Source of the DNA: Arthonia radiata
Lineage: Eukaryota > Ascomycota > Arthoniomycetes > Arthoniales > Arthoniaceae
Length of the DNA stretch: 64,000 nt
Direction: 5' to 3'
Assembly (NCBI GenBank): GCA_002989075.1
Contig: PSQN01000016.1
Coordinates: forward strand, 1,116,001 to 1,180,000
A program made the position numbers and the translations under genes. Under the pieces are notes generated by a model that ran no database searches, was not told the DNA's origin, and was given only the letters and a program-made list of their open reading frames with translations. Shown here one piece after another: positions 25,991 through 37,979 of the stretch. Numbering within the stretch: the stretch's first letter is position 1; each line of letters begins with the position of its first letter.

Positions 25991-27044
25991 AAGAAGAAAT
26001 TATAATTGGCCTTAAAAGACAAGCCCGATTATAAGATAGAAACATTAATAATAGAGAGAGAAGGAGGGTAAGGGTATTAAAAATTGTTAGCGGCGTAGAT
26101 AAGCTTGAGCCGTCGTCTGAGAGATGTCCTAATCGAACAGAGAAGGCGATAAAGACAATATATCCCTGATATATTTTAAGAAGGGAGTGGTGGAAAAAAT
26201 AGCGTAACACATACACACCGCTCTACGTGCAAGTCGCATCTCTGCAGCAGAAATTGGCCGTCGGTGGGGAACCTGCTTATACCGTAAGTAAAGCTTTAAG
26301 CAGAGAAACATAATTGAATGCGGAAGGGATGCCTGTATCTGACAGCAGAGCGTGCGGGTTTGCTGTGCATCTACACGAGGCTCGATCTGCGTTGATTCGC
26401 TCGTTTCGTTGGCTAAGACTGTAGCAAGCAGCAGTAAGATTTGTAGCATTTATTTCTACTGTTGTAATTATTTGTTAATAAAAGATCGTTCGGTGAAAAG
26501 AAGCGCTAGCTTAGCGTTGCCCGGGCCACTAGCCAGACTGGGCAAACTAACGGGCAAACTAACAATAGAGTTGAAAGGGACTCTTTTCGCAGATTAGCGC
26601 TAATAAAAGCAAATTATAGGGTCCGTCGACTTTAAACGTTGCTGTCGGAACGGTCAACGAATCGTTCTAACTTATCTAGGCTGCAACAGTATACAGAAGA
26701 TCTTTCCCTGCATTTAGGTTACATACTAACGTTCAAACCTATATAGTTGTTTGATAGCTGCTTACAAATTAAATAAATCGCGTGTTTGACTTATCTATGT
26801 ACTGAGCGCCAGTACTTACCTGCTGTCGTTATCCTCCGTATCGTTTCTAGCGTGTCCCTTAAAACGCTGTTCGTAAGTACTATATTCTTTTCTAAGGATC
26901 CTAGAATCTATTTATATTGTGCGACGCCGCTATAGATAAATGCCGGCAGGGTGCTAGACAGTTGGCCTAATAAAGAAAGCACTATCTAGGGCAAGCAATC
27001 CTAGGCTAGATACTGCAGTAGTACATACACACTAAAGCTAAAAG
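25991..27044. other. Spacer upstream of dynamin-like pseudogene 2
   Basis: It holds overlapping open frames on both strands (minus 26129-26449, 106 codons; plus 26352-26597, 81 codons), none of a known family. The 106-codon minus frame begins with a hydrophobic, signal-peptide-like stretch but otherwise looks like chance coding. There is no repeat structure except a short direct repeat of GGCAAACTAAC near 26540-26560. Confidence 0.35.
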
Positions 27045-27552
27045 TATTAAAAAAGATGCAGGGAAGAAGAAGGATACTACTATGAAGAGTAGGAAGACGA
27101 GACTAGCTTGGGACTGGTACAATACTTAGGCTTAGTACAGGTACAATACTTAGTAGCAAGGAGAAGCTGTTGTTATATTGTCTGTCTTATTAGCTAGAAT
27201 CCTCTAGAGGGATTCTAGCTTATATATCTAAGTTTAGCGGTCCGTGCAGGACTTACTAGATATCTGTTCTTTTAATAGAGGCCAGATAACTTATAACTTA
27301 CTATATAAGACGGTAATTCTGTCTATTTAAAACTATTAGTCTTTAAGTTTATTCTGTATTGTCTTAGACTATAGGCCAGCTGTCTAAAACAGGTCGTACA
27401 ATGCTTCTTTTTGTCCTAAACTCGGGCTACTAGGCCCGACCCTTTAGATAAAAGACTTGTTCTATTCTAAACCGAGACAGCTGGTAGGACTTATTCGATA
27501 CTTTGGGCTCCTAAGGGTTTCAGCTAACCAGCTAGTTGGTTAATTTCTAACA
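27045..27552 (-). repeat. Copia LTR (3' LTR)
   Basis: This 508-bp LTR matches 31949-32456 and, inverted, 37475-37979. It is visibly richer in G and C than its partner. In the first 90 or so aligned bases every difference I saw between the two is a transition. Confidence 0.85.
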
Positions 27553-30500
27553 TACCTCCTTAATCGACTAGTTATTTTAGCCGGATTGTAAGCTAATTTA
27601 AGTCCTAAACGTTAGTATTTTAGCTAAGTCGATCGGTTTTGTTAAACTGTCTGCTAATTGTTCCTTTGTAGAAACGTATTTGAGCTCTGTTTAACCTGCC
27701 TAAACGTTTTCTCTAATATAGTAATACTGTATATCAATATGCTTAGATTTAGCTCGAAAGGTAGGGTTTTTTGTAAGTTCTTTTGCCGAATTGCTGTCGG
27801 TAAGTAACAGTTTTACCGGTAAAACCGGGGTCTCCGGTCTAATTTAACCGGCTTGCCCGGGCAAATATATGCTTGTCTGGTGCGTTAGAACCCGCCGAGT
27901 CTTTTTATCTGCAGACTTTTTAAAAGTACCCGCTAAAACGGTAGTAATCGAATTTTTTTCGAAAATCCTAGACAGTTCGATAGCAATTAATCAGATAAAT
28001 AACTGTTTCTTTATAGCTTCTTTAAGGGCTATATATTCGGCCTTATAAGATCTTAAGGCGACCGTTTTTTATAGCTTTGAATTCTAACTAAGGGCTCCGT
28101 TTCTAAGTAGAAAGATATAGCCGGTAGTCGATCTCCTGGTACTAAGGTCTCCCCCCCAATCTGCGTTACAATAGCCGGTTATACTATCTATTGAGGGAGA
28201 TTTATAGTAAAGGCTAAGATTAGAAGTTTTATCTAAGTAAGTCTAAAGGCTACTTAAAACTCTCTAGTGCTCTTTACTAGAATTCAACATGTACCGGGCT
28301 AGTAGGCTAGTTGTAAAGATAATATCGGGTCTTGTCTTTGTTATTAGATACAAAATCGACCCAATTTGTTGCTAATAATTAGAAATATTGGTACTGCTAG
28401 CTTAATTAGGATTCGGTGTCAATTTTAAGTCGACGGGTTGCGGTATTTTTCCGGGCATTCGGCCGTTTTTCTTCGAGTATTTAGTTAAAATTTTAGTTAA
28501 ATAAGTCGACTGGTCTAGGCGAATTGTTTTCGCCGGGCAATCTCGGATAATTTTAATTTCTAAAAACTTACTAACGTCTCTTAAGTCCTTAACCGTAAGA
28601 GTCTTGTTTAGTTTCTAGTAGATTCTAGAGATTGTTTTGGTAGAATCGGATACAGCTAATATATTGTCTATATAGGCGATCAAAATTGTCTGCTTTCCGG
28701 TTCTTTAAATATAAACCGACTAATCGGATACTAGGGGTTTAAAACCTATTCTTCTTAGTAATTCTCGAAGATAGGCTTTCTACTATCGGTCGGCCTGTTT
28801 TAGACCGTAAAGGGCCTTCTTTATTCAATAAACTTTATTAGTTCCGTTAGATAGGCCAGTTAGTTGCTCGATATAGACAACCTCGTCTAACTTTACGTTA
28901 GAATAAGCTAATTTTACGTTCTATTGCTTTATTTCTTAGGCTTTCTCTGCTGCTAAGGCTAGTATAAGCCGGTAAATAATTAGATTTACCGTATTTATAA
29001 AAGTCTCTATAAAATTGAGGCCGGATCTTTGCTGGCAGCCCTTAGCTACCCAGCGGGCTTTAAAAATCGGCTCGCCCTTTAGAGGGTACTTAATCTTCGG
29101 TACTCAGCGCTCTTTTAGTGCATTTCTACTCGGCAGCAGCTCGGTTAATATTTAGATTTCTTAGTTAGCTAGCTCTTTAAGCTCCGACTACATTGCGTCT
29201 AGCTAAGAAGGCCAATCCTTAGATACCCTTATTTCTTTTAAGTTATTAGGCTCTTTAGTAACTGCGACTAAGGCCTGCTCGGCGTATTGTTCTAGATTAT
29301 TGTAGAACTCCTTAAACTAATTTTTGTCGGCGTTTTTGTATATAAAATCTATTTCCTGGGCGCAATCGATATCTACCCGGCCGGGGTCTTCGGTACTTCT
29401 ATAATCTAACTCGGTAGGAAGGTTAGACTCGTTTAGAGCTCTAGTTTAGTATAGTTCTTGTTTAGATTCGTCCGCTAGTTGTTAAGATATAGGGAGGGTA
29501 TACTGTTCCTTATACAGAGAACTTCTTCCTTTATTGGAAGGTACCTCCCTATTATCTTAAGATTTAGCGGTCGGATTTAGCTCGTTTTTAAACTTAACTT
29601 CTAGTTGTTCTTTAGGCTCTTTAAAAATACTTTTGGTTAATTAATTAACCGTAGATCTCCGTAGATTTCGAACAAATTTTTCTTTCTAGACGTAGACGTC
29701 TCTCTCTCAGTAAACCTTCCGGCTATTAAGATCTAAGAGCTTATATTAGTTCGATCTGTAGCCTATTAAGATATAGATAGTTGCTCTAGCGTCTAGTTTT
29801 TTTAATTTAGGTTCTTTAAGATTAGTAACTGAGCCCTAGATTTTAATAGTACTGATATCCAGTTTTTTACCGTATTTTACTTCGTACGGGGTAATAAACC
29901 CCGGCAATCCGGTATAAGTAGTTCTGTTATAAATATAGATAGCTGCTTTTAGTACTTTACCCCAATATATTTAGGGTAGCCCGGCGGTATAAAGCATTGC
30001 TCGAACTTTACTAACAATTGTTTAGTTAAAGCGTTCGGCTCGTTTGTTTTGCTGGGGGGTATACAGTACAAATATCGTTAGAATAGCTCCTTTTTGTTTT
30101 AGAAGCTGTTTTACCCGGCCTTCCCGATATTCTTTTGCGTTGTCTAAGTCTAGTCTTTTAAAAGAATACTCGGACTGCGTTTCTTTCTAAATAATATAGA
30201 TAGATAGTGCGTTAAAAACCTAATCTTTAGACTATAGTACCTTAGTAGTTGTATACCAGGTTTTATTGTCTATAAAGCTAGTAAATAATTGACCTTTAAA
30301 AGGGGTTTGCAGTATAATTGGCTCACAAATATCTAAGTAGACTTTTTCCAAATAATTGGTCAATTTGTCCGGAGTTTCTCGGCTAACTTTAGCCGTTGCC
30401 TTTGCTTTAAAGCAAATTTAGCAATTATCTCCCGATTTGTCTAAATAATTTGTTCCTAGGGCAACCTTTTTGAGCTGTTTTAAGGTGTTTTCGCCTATAT

Positions 30501-31948
30501 ATCTTATCTATTAATGCTAAAGATCAGTTTTTAAAAAAATAGTGTAGAGAGATTGAACTGTATTAATAGTCTAAGCTTCTATTACTATTAGGCCGTTAAT
30601 ATACCGTCTCTCGGGAGTTAGTTGTCCGGTCTAATCAACTTTTAGCTTATTTTAGTTAAGAGTTACCTTACCTCCCCTTTTTCTAAGCTTATTAAAGCTT
30701 AGAAGGTTAATTCTAAATTCCTTAACAAACAAAACTTTGTTTAGGACAATTATTTTATTCTTAAAGAACAGTTTTGCTTTGCCTATCTATAAGGCTCGAA
30801 TTAACTTCCCCCCTTCCCAACGAATAATCCGGTTAGTTGGCCGGATATCCGTTAGAAGGTTAATATTCGAGTAAATATAGCTTATTAAGCCTATATCGAG
30901 GATCTAAGAATTAGTAGAGTAATTAACTCTATCTAGTAATGCTGTAAAGTATTGTTCTTCTTGTAGGTTGGAACTGTGTACAGAAAATATTAAAAAATCG
31001 GTGTTTTCGGAGCTTTTGTTGGAATTTAGCCGGAGGTTTGGGTATTTTTTCCAACAAGTTGCCGGTTTATGCCCCTTTTTGTTGCAAAAGGGGCATTTTT
31101 CTTGGTTTTTACTTAGAGATTTTAATTTTTCTCCGGTCCTTTGCGTCGATTTATTGTCTATTGCAGTAAAAACCTTTTCTGCTGGGGTACTACCGTAGAT
31201 TCGGCGAGACTCGTTTATAAGTTAACTAAATAAGTTCTGTAGACTTATATCGCTAGTCGTTTGCCGGTAGCTTTGGCTAATAATAGCTACCGTGTGCTTA
31301 TATTCGGGGGTCAGATTGTAGAGAACGTAGGCAGCTACCATCTTGTTGGGTAGTACTAGTCCTCGGGTTACTAAATTGTCCGTTAATTGCCTAATTTTAG
31401 CAAGGTAAAGCTTAAGGTTTTTTACCTTACTAAGTATAGTGCTAAAGAGCTCCTTACAAATTAGAAACTCGGAACTAAAACCTTTTGACTCGTATAACCT
31501 TTTTAGACTATTTCAAAGCTCTAGAGAGTTATAAATCTCCTTTATTTAAATAAGGGGACCGTCCTCTAGAGATAGTTGAATAAGGGCTGCTACCCTTGTC
31601 GACCGTTTCTAGCGGCTAGCTTCGGTAATATCTCTAGCTAAATAGCCGGAAAAGGGGATTATAACATTACTGTAGCTCTTTTTAGTTAAAAGGGCCTCTA
31701 TTCAAATCGACCAAATGTCCCAATTAGTCGAGCCCTTCAGTTTAGGAATCTTATAAGAGGAGTTCATAGCCGAATATATAGTCGAAGATTTCTAAAAAAA
31801 AGAAAATTCTGTTCTAATAGTTAAATTAAGCTAAAAATTTAGAGTCGATTGGTAATAGAATTGTTTAAAGGTGCCGATAGGTGTTGTAGGGGAAATATTT
31901 TTTAAAAAGGAAATTAAAAGAAATTAGTGCTAATTTAGGCTTATAACC

Positions 31949-32456
31949 TATTAAAAAGGTGCAGGAAAGAAGAAGAATACTACTATAAAGAGTAGAAAGA
32001 CGAGACTAGCTTAAGACTAGTACAATACTTAGACTTAGTATAGATACAATACTTAGTAGCAAGAAGAAGCTGTTGTTATATTGTCTGTCTTGTTAGCTAA
32101 AATCCTTTAAAGAGATCTTAACTTATATATTTAAGTCTAGCAGCCTGTATAGAACTTATTAGATATCTATTCTTTTTAATAGGAGCTAGATAACCTGTAA
32201 CTTACTGTATAAGATAGTAATTCTATCTATTTAAAACTATTAGTCTCTAAGTCTATTCTGTGTTGTCTTAGACTATAGACCAGCTGTTTAGAATAGGTCG
32301 TATAATGCTTCTTTTTGTCCTAAGTTCGGGCTACTAGGCCCGACCCTTTAGGTAAAAGGCTTGTTCTATTCTAGGCCGAGACAGCTGGTAGGACCTATCC
32401 AATACTCTGGGCCCCTAGAGGTTCCGGCTAACTAGCTAGTTGATTAATTTCCAACA
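31949..32456 (-). repeat. Copia LTR (5' LTR)
   Basis: This is the partner of 27045-27552, more AT-shifted. It ends with CCAACA on the plus strand, the complement of the TGTTGG start of the family. Confidence 0.85.
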
Positions 32457-35400
32457 CTATCTTTAGCTTTACTAGTAATATTACTTTTTTTAAAGATATA
32501 TTAATTTTATCTCTTATATTATATAGCTAATTAGGCTTATTAATATTTATTTTAATTATATACTTATAAAACTAAGTAAGAAACTTAGAAAGCTCTTTCT
32601 ATTTTTAGTATAAATTATAATAGTTTTCTTTAGTAGTCTTTTTTGAAAACAAATCTCTATATTAATACTTAAGAGCTTAATAGATATCTTTAAGTATTAT
32701 ATTATCTACTTAATTTAGATAGAGTTCTATATATTAGTATAAGAAGATAAACTAATAATAGTAGAGATATAATACTATAAGCTCTATTTAATTAGTAAAT
32801 ATAAAAAGAATTAAATATAGAATAAGAATAAGATAGTAAATAATATCTTTAGATATATTAATAGAATTCAAATTATCTAATTAATATACTAAACTAGAAA
32901 TAGAAAGATTAGAAGCAATAGTATAGTTTAAAATATACTATTTAATTATTAAAATATAAGTTAGAAATTAAGTTAGCATACTAAAAGCTAGAAAGATCTA
33001 AGACTAGTTTATAATAGTAAGTCTTTTTTAAAGAAGATATATATTTATAAGCTAACTAAAGAATTAATTTAATAGATTTAAAACGTTAAAGATACTTAAT
33101 ATTAAACTAAGCTATAGTTTTAAGCTTATTAATAAGTATTTATAGCTCTTAAGTTTATTTATTAGTATTTTAGTAAATAAAATACTAGAGTATACTATAA
33201 TAAAGATAAAAGTTTAGAACATCTTTAATATACTACTCTTATTTACTATCTTTAGTAATAATTAATAGATATAGTTTAATATATTAACTAAAGAGTAGAT
33301 TAGTAAGAGCTAAATAAAGCTTAAATAGATAGAAGACTAAATAATACTATATTATTAGAGAAAGAGATAAATAGTAAGTATAGAAACTAATAATCTTCTT
33401 TAAAATAAAGAAGTGTTTTTAGAAATATAATAGCGTCTTACTAGAATATATAATACTAAGATTTTTAATACTAGAGAAAATATAGTTATCTACTTAGTAT
33501 TAAGAATAAGAATTATAGAAACAATTAGTATATTCTTCTTACTTAGTTTAAGTAAATTCTATAAATTTATAATATTTACTATTAACTTATTTTATTTTAA
33601 TAATAAATTTATTAGTAGAAACTTAATTATAAAGTTAATTATAAGATAAATTATTTTAAAAAGGCTAAAAAGGTTTAAAGAATATATGAAGATATTAATC
33701 TAAGTTTATAAAGAATAGAGTATAACTAGTAGTAGTACTTTAGTAGTTATTAATAGTAAACTTAGTTATTAGAAGTTAAAAAGCTTAGTTATTTTGAAAA
33801 TAATTAATATAAGTATAAAGATAGTATTTGAGACTACTATTTATATTCTTAGTATAACTCTTAGTTAAAAGATAGTATACTATAGAAAACTTATTAATTA
33901 AACTTAAATATTAAATTATTTAATATTAGAAAGTAAAGATAAACTAAATACTTTAATTAAAAATAATAGAACTAAAAAGACTATAGAGCTTAAATATATA
34001 GATAAAAAATAAATTTATAATAGCTTTTACTAATATATTCTTATAAAGAATAAAGTATTTTATCTTAATAAGCTAGTTAATAATTACTAGATAGTTATAA
34101 ACTTTTAAAAAACTAATTAAGAAATAGAAGCTAAAAAGTTAAATAATAAAATCTATAGAGATATCTTTTTATTATTAATATAAGACTAAGAGTAAATATA
34201 GTTAATTATACTAACGTTAAAGTAATAGCTTAGTATAAATATAAATATAATAATTATATATAAGATACTTAACTACTAAATCGATACTAGGCTATTAGAA
34301 AGAATAATAATAAAGAAGGCTTAAAAGTTAAGTAGTACTAAGATTGCAGAAGATAGAATAAATATAAGTACTTTTTAATAAGTATAAGCGGAGCTTATTA
34401 TTATTTGGAACTAATTAATAATATTAGTAGTAAATAATATTATTTTAGATAAAATAAATAAATAAATTAATATTCTTGTAATAAATAGTACTAAAGATCA
34501 ATTATAGAGAGTTATTTATACTAAAGATCATCTTGATAAGAGTTAGTTTAGAGGTATATAATCTTAAAATCTTATTTATTAAGATTAAAGATAGTTAATT
34601 AAGGTATAGAAGCTAAAAAAGTACTAAAAAGTACTAAACTTAGAATAAAACTTAAAATATTAGTAAAAATACATAGTATTAGAGTTAGTAACTAAATATA
34701 AATTTCTAAAATATAAAAAGATAAGCTAAAAACTAAACTCAAACGCTAACTTAGATTAAAGCTTAGAGCTACTTAATAGCTAGCTTAGAATTATATAAAC
34801 TAGAACTAGAACTATAAACTAAACTAACAGTTTCTAAAAGATTAATAGAGAGTATTAACTAAAGCTAGAGTAGAAATAAAACTAGAATAATTTAAAGATT
34901 TATTAATAGCTTTTAAATTATATATATACTATACCTTAATAAGTACTTATTATTAGTAAGTTATTCTTAAGTTTAGAGCTATATTCTTTTCTGTCTTAAA
35001 AATAGATTTAGCTTCCTTAAAAATACTTAATAAACTAAAAATACTAGTAATTAAAGATAAAGAAGCTAAGATAAGCTTTTACTACTTAGCTTTCTTCTTT
35101 TTAAGTTTAGACTCTAATATCTTTTAAATTTTTAACTTATACTTCTTTATAATATAGTTAATTTACTTTAAATTAGTAAAATTAGAGATATATAGCTCTT
35201 CTTTATAGCTATAAGAGCTATTAAGAATAATATAGACCATAGTACTAGTAAATAGAATACTATAATATTAGAAATTAAAATTAAAATAAAGAGTATTCTA
35301 GTTAAACTACTAGATAATATTATAACTCTTTAGCTATAAAAGACTAAAAAAGATAAGTTTATTAGAAAAATTAGTAATAATAAGATAGTAATATCTTTTA

Positions 35401-37474
35401 ATATAAGAGCTTACTTATAAAATAATATAGGCTACTTAGTTATTTCAAGTATAAATATAGATATTATTCTTAAAGTTTATTAATATATAGAACTTATAAA
35501 GATAGTAGATTAAAAAGTTCTAATATTATATAAACTTTAGATTAATAAATTTTACTAATAAATTACTGAAATTAAGAAAAATAGAGATTAAATAAAGTAT
35601 ATTCTTTATTTAAATTTAGTAGTTAATATAAGCTTAAATATTAGTATAAGTAAGATTAAAACCTCTTTTACTATCTAAAAGAATATTTTTAGCTTTAGTT
35701 AATAAAACTTAAAAAAATAGAGATAAAGAAATAAGTAAAGAACGTCTTTATACGCGCTTTTATATAGAAACTAGATATTTTTTAAGTTAAAGAGTAACTT
35801 ATTTTTGGCCTTTAGTAAAAAAGTTAAGATTTTTTTACTATTAAGCTTATTTAATTAACTAATATTGACTAAATAAGTATAAAGATATTTATTATAGTAG
35901 TATTAGTTAGAACTATAAATAAGATAAAGGTCTTATTCTTACTAATACTTATACTTAGTAGAGATAAGTTAATCTTTATTATTAAGATATATAGAAGTAG
36001 AACTATAGTAGTCATAAGAACTACTATTTTTATTAATATTGAAAGAGATTAATGAAACTTAGTAAATAGTATAACTCTAGTTAGTTTAGTTACTATTATT
36101 AAATTAAAAGATATTAGAATTGAAGTAATAAATAGAGGTTAATTAAAGATACAAAGAATTATTTTTATTTAATTATATAGTATAGTACTAATAATCTATA
36201 CTAGCTTAATAAATAATAGTAGTAAGATTTTATATAAGCTAACCTAGCTTATAAGAATAGTAAGTAAAATAATAAATATTCTTAAAAGCTTTATTATTTA
36301 AGCTATTTATGCGAAGTAACTTAAGTATATCTTAATTAATAATTTAGCTATTATTAATAAGTTTTTAAGACATAGTAAGGTATTTAATAATAGGCTTGTT
36401 CTTCTAATAAATAGATATAAGAAACTAATATATATCTTAAATATATATAAAATTGCTAAAATAATAATATAAGAGGTTAAAAAAATTATCAAATATATAA
36501 AGATAACTAGCTTAAACATAATTAATAAGGTTTAGAATAAACTACTATAAATATAAGAGAATGAAACTTTTAAGTATTAATAATCTATAGCTAATATAGA
36601 ATTCTTTAGAAGAATATTAATCTTAGTTAATAATAAGCTTGATCTAGAGTATATCAATAAATTCCTAATATTTTTAAGATTAATAATTATTAAATTTTTT
36701 AGAATTAACTATACACTTAGACTTAAAAGTAGATACTTAAGATATAGTAGATAGTAGCTATAAGTAAATAACTATTTTAGAGACTTAGAATTAGTTAGTA
36801 GTATTAAAAAGGATTAATACTTAGATATAAGTATTATTTATAGATATAGTAGAGAAAAAATTATATATCTTATAGAGACTATAAGAAAGATTAGACTAGA
36901 ATATATTTATAATAGTTTTCTATTTAGAATAGAAAAATTTAGAGTTCTTTATAGACGAGAATAGAAGTTAGTACTTAGCTTCTATTTTACTTCTATTTAG
37001 TTAAAAGTAGAAGTAAAAATTATTAACTTAATAGAAAAAGAGTTATTTTAATTTTCTTTTACTTTTATTTTACTTCTACTTCTATTTTAGTATTCTACTA
37101 AAATAGAAGTAGAATAGAAGTTACAATATTTTGTAAAAAATTATTATATTAAAGGTTTAGAGCTAAAAGTTCTATTAAAAATTAATTAATTAGGGTTTTT
37201 AAGCCTAAATATATATATTTAGAGACGCTTAAGAGCTAAAAACTCTAAAACTATTAAGATATTTAACTATAAAAAGATTATTTCAATTAATAACTTTTAT
37301 TCGATTTATATAGAAGTACTAAAAAAAAGATAAAAGTTAGAAATATTAAGCTCTCTTTTACTTTTACTTCTAATAGGAGTTATAGTAGCTTCTAGTATAA
37401 GATAGAAGTTCTAATAATTAAACCCTCTTTTACTTCTACTTCTATTCTACTTCTACTTTTAATAGAATTACTAT
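32457..37474. repeat. Very AT-rich unassigned repeat block
   Basis: This is extremely AT-rich, TpA-rich DNA with no open frame of note except a short minus-strand one (36307-36519) of low-complexity composition. From about 35960 to 36960 the plus strand gives a long coding-like frame broken only by TAA/TAG, so a protein gene was once there, but I could not assign its family. The last 500 bp (36960-37470) are rich in variants of ACTTCTA and its complement, sometimes in short tandem runs. It is most likely one or more RIP-destroyed transposons. Confidence 0.5.
32736..33016 (+). repeat. 280-bp direct repeat, copy 1
   Basis: It matches 38588-38867 at nearly every position in the same orientation. 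The differences I saw are mainly transitions. Sequence before and after the pair does not match. Confidence 0.75.
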
Positions 37475-37979
37475 TGTTGGAAATCAACCAACTAGCTGGT
37501 TAGCCGGAACCTCTAGGAACCCGGAGTATCGGGTAGGTCCTACCGGCTGTCTCGGTCTAGAATAGAACAAGCCTTTTACCTCAAAGGTTGGGCCTAGTAG
37601 CCCGGGCCTAGAACAAAAAGAAGCATTGTACGACCCGTCTTAGACAGCTGACCCGTAGTCTAAGACAACATAGAATAGACTAAGACTAATAGTTTTAGAT
37701 AGACGGAATTACTGTCTTGTACGGTAAGTTACGGGTTATCTGGCCTCTATCAAAAGAAAAGATATTTAGTAAGTTCTATACAGGCCGCTAGACTTAGATA
37801 TATAAGCTAGGATCTCTCTAGAGAATTCTAGCTAACAAGACAGACAATATAACAACAGCTTCTCCTTGCTACTAAGTATTGCACCTATATTAAGCCTAAG
37901 TATTGTATCAGTCTTAAGCTGGTCTCGTCTTTCTACTCTTTGTAGTAGTATTCTTCTTCTTCCCTGCACCTTTTTAACA
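37475..37979 (+). repeat. Solo copia LTR, plus orientation
   Basis: This 505-bp LTR begins with TGTTGG and ends with TTAACA, inverted relative to the copia element at 27045-32456. It is flanked by ACTAT (37470-37474) and ATTAT (37980-37984), a 5-bp target duplication that differs by one transition. No internal copia sequence adjoins it. Confidence 0.8.

Larger units (their letters stand above)
27045..32456 (-). mobile_element. Ty1/copia retrotransposon fossil
   Basis: This is a 5.4 kb element on the minus strand with LTRs at 27045-27552 and 31949-32456. The order is gag with a CCHC zinc knuckle (about 31045-31100), then an integrase-like region (about 30900-29650), then reverse transcriptase (about 29100-28300, with the YxDD-type box near 28655-28685) and RNase H (about 28200-27900). 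Integrase before reverse transcriptase is the copia order. Next to the 5' LTR the minus strand reads GGTTATAAGCC, close to the complement of the initiator-Met tRNA anticodon arm, a known copia primer site. A purine-rich AAGGAGGTA lies before the 3' LTR. The flanks (AAAAG left, CTATC right) are not a matching duplication. It is a RIP-mutated fossil with many breaks. Confidence 0.8.

Noticed and set aside
26129-26449. 106-codon minus-strand frame with a hydrophobic start, considered as a small secreted protein
   Set aside because: It overlaps another frame on the opposite strand, lacks a regular cysteine pattern and has no recognisable family.
30968-31198. 76-codon plus-strand frame
   Set aside because: It is antisense to the copia zinc-knuckle region. 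The coding strand there is minus.
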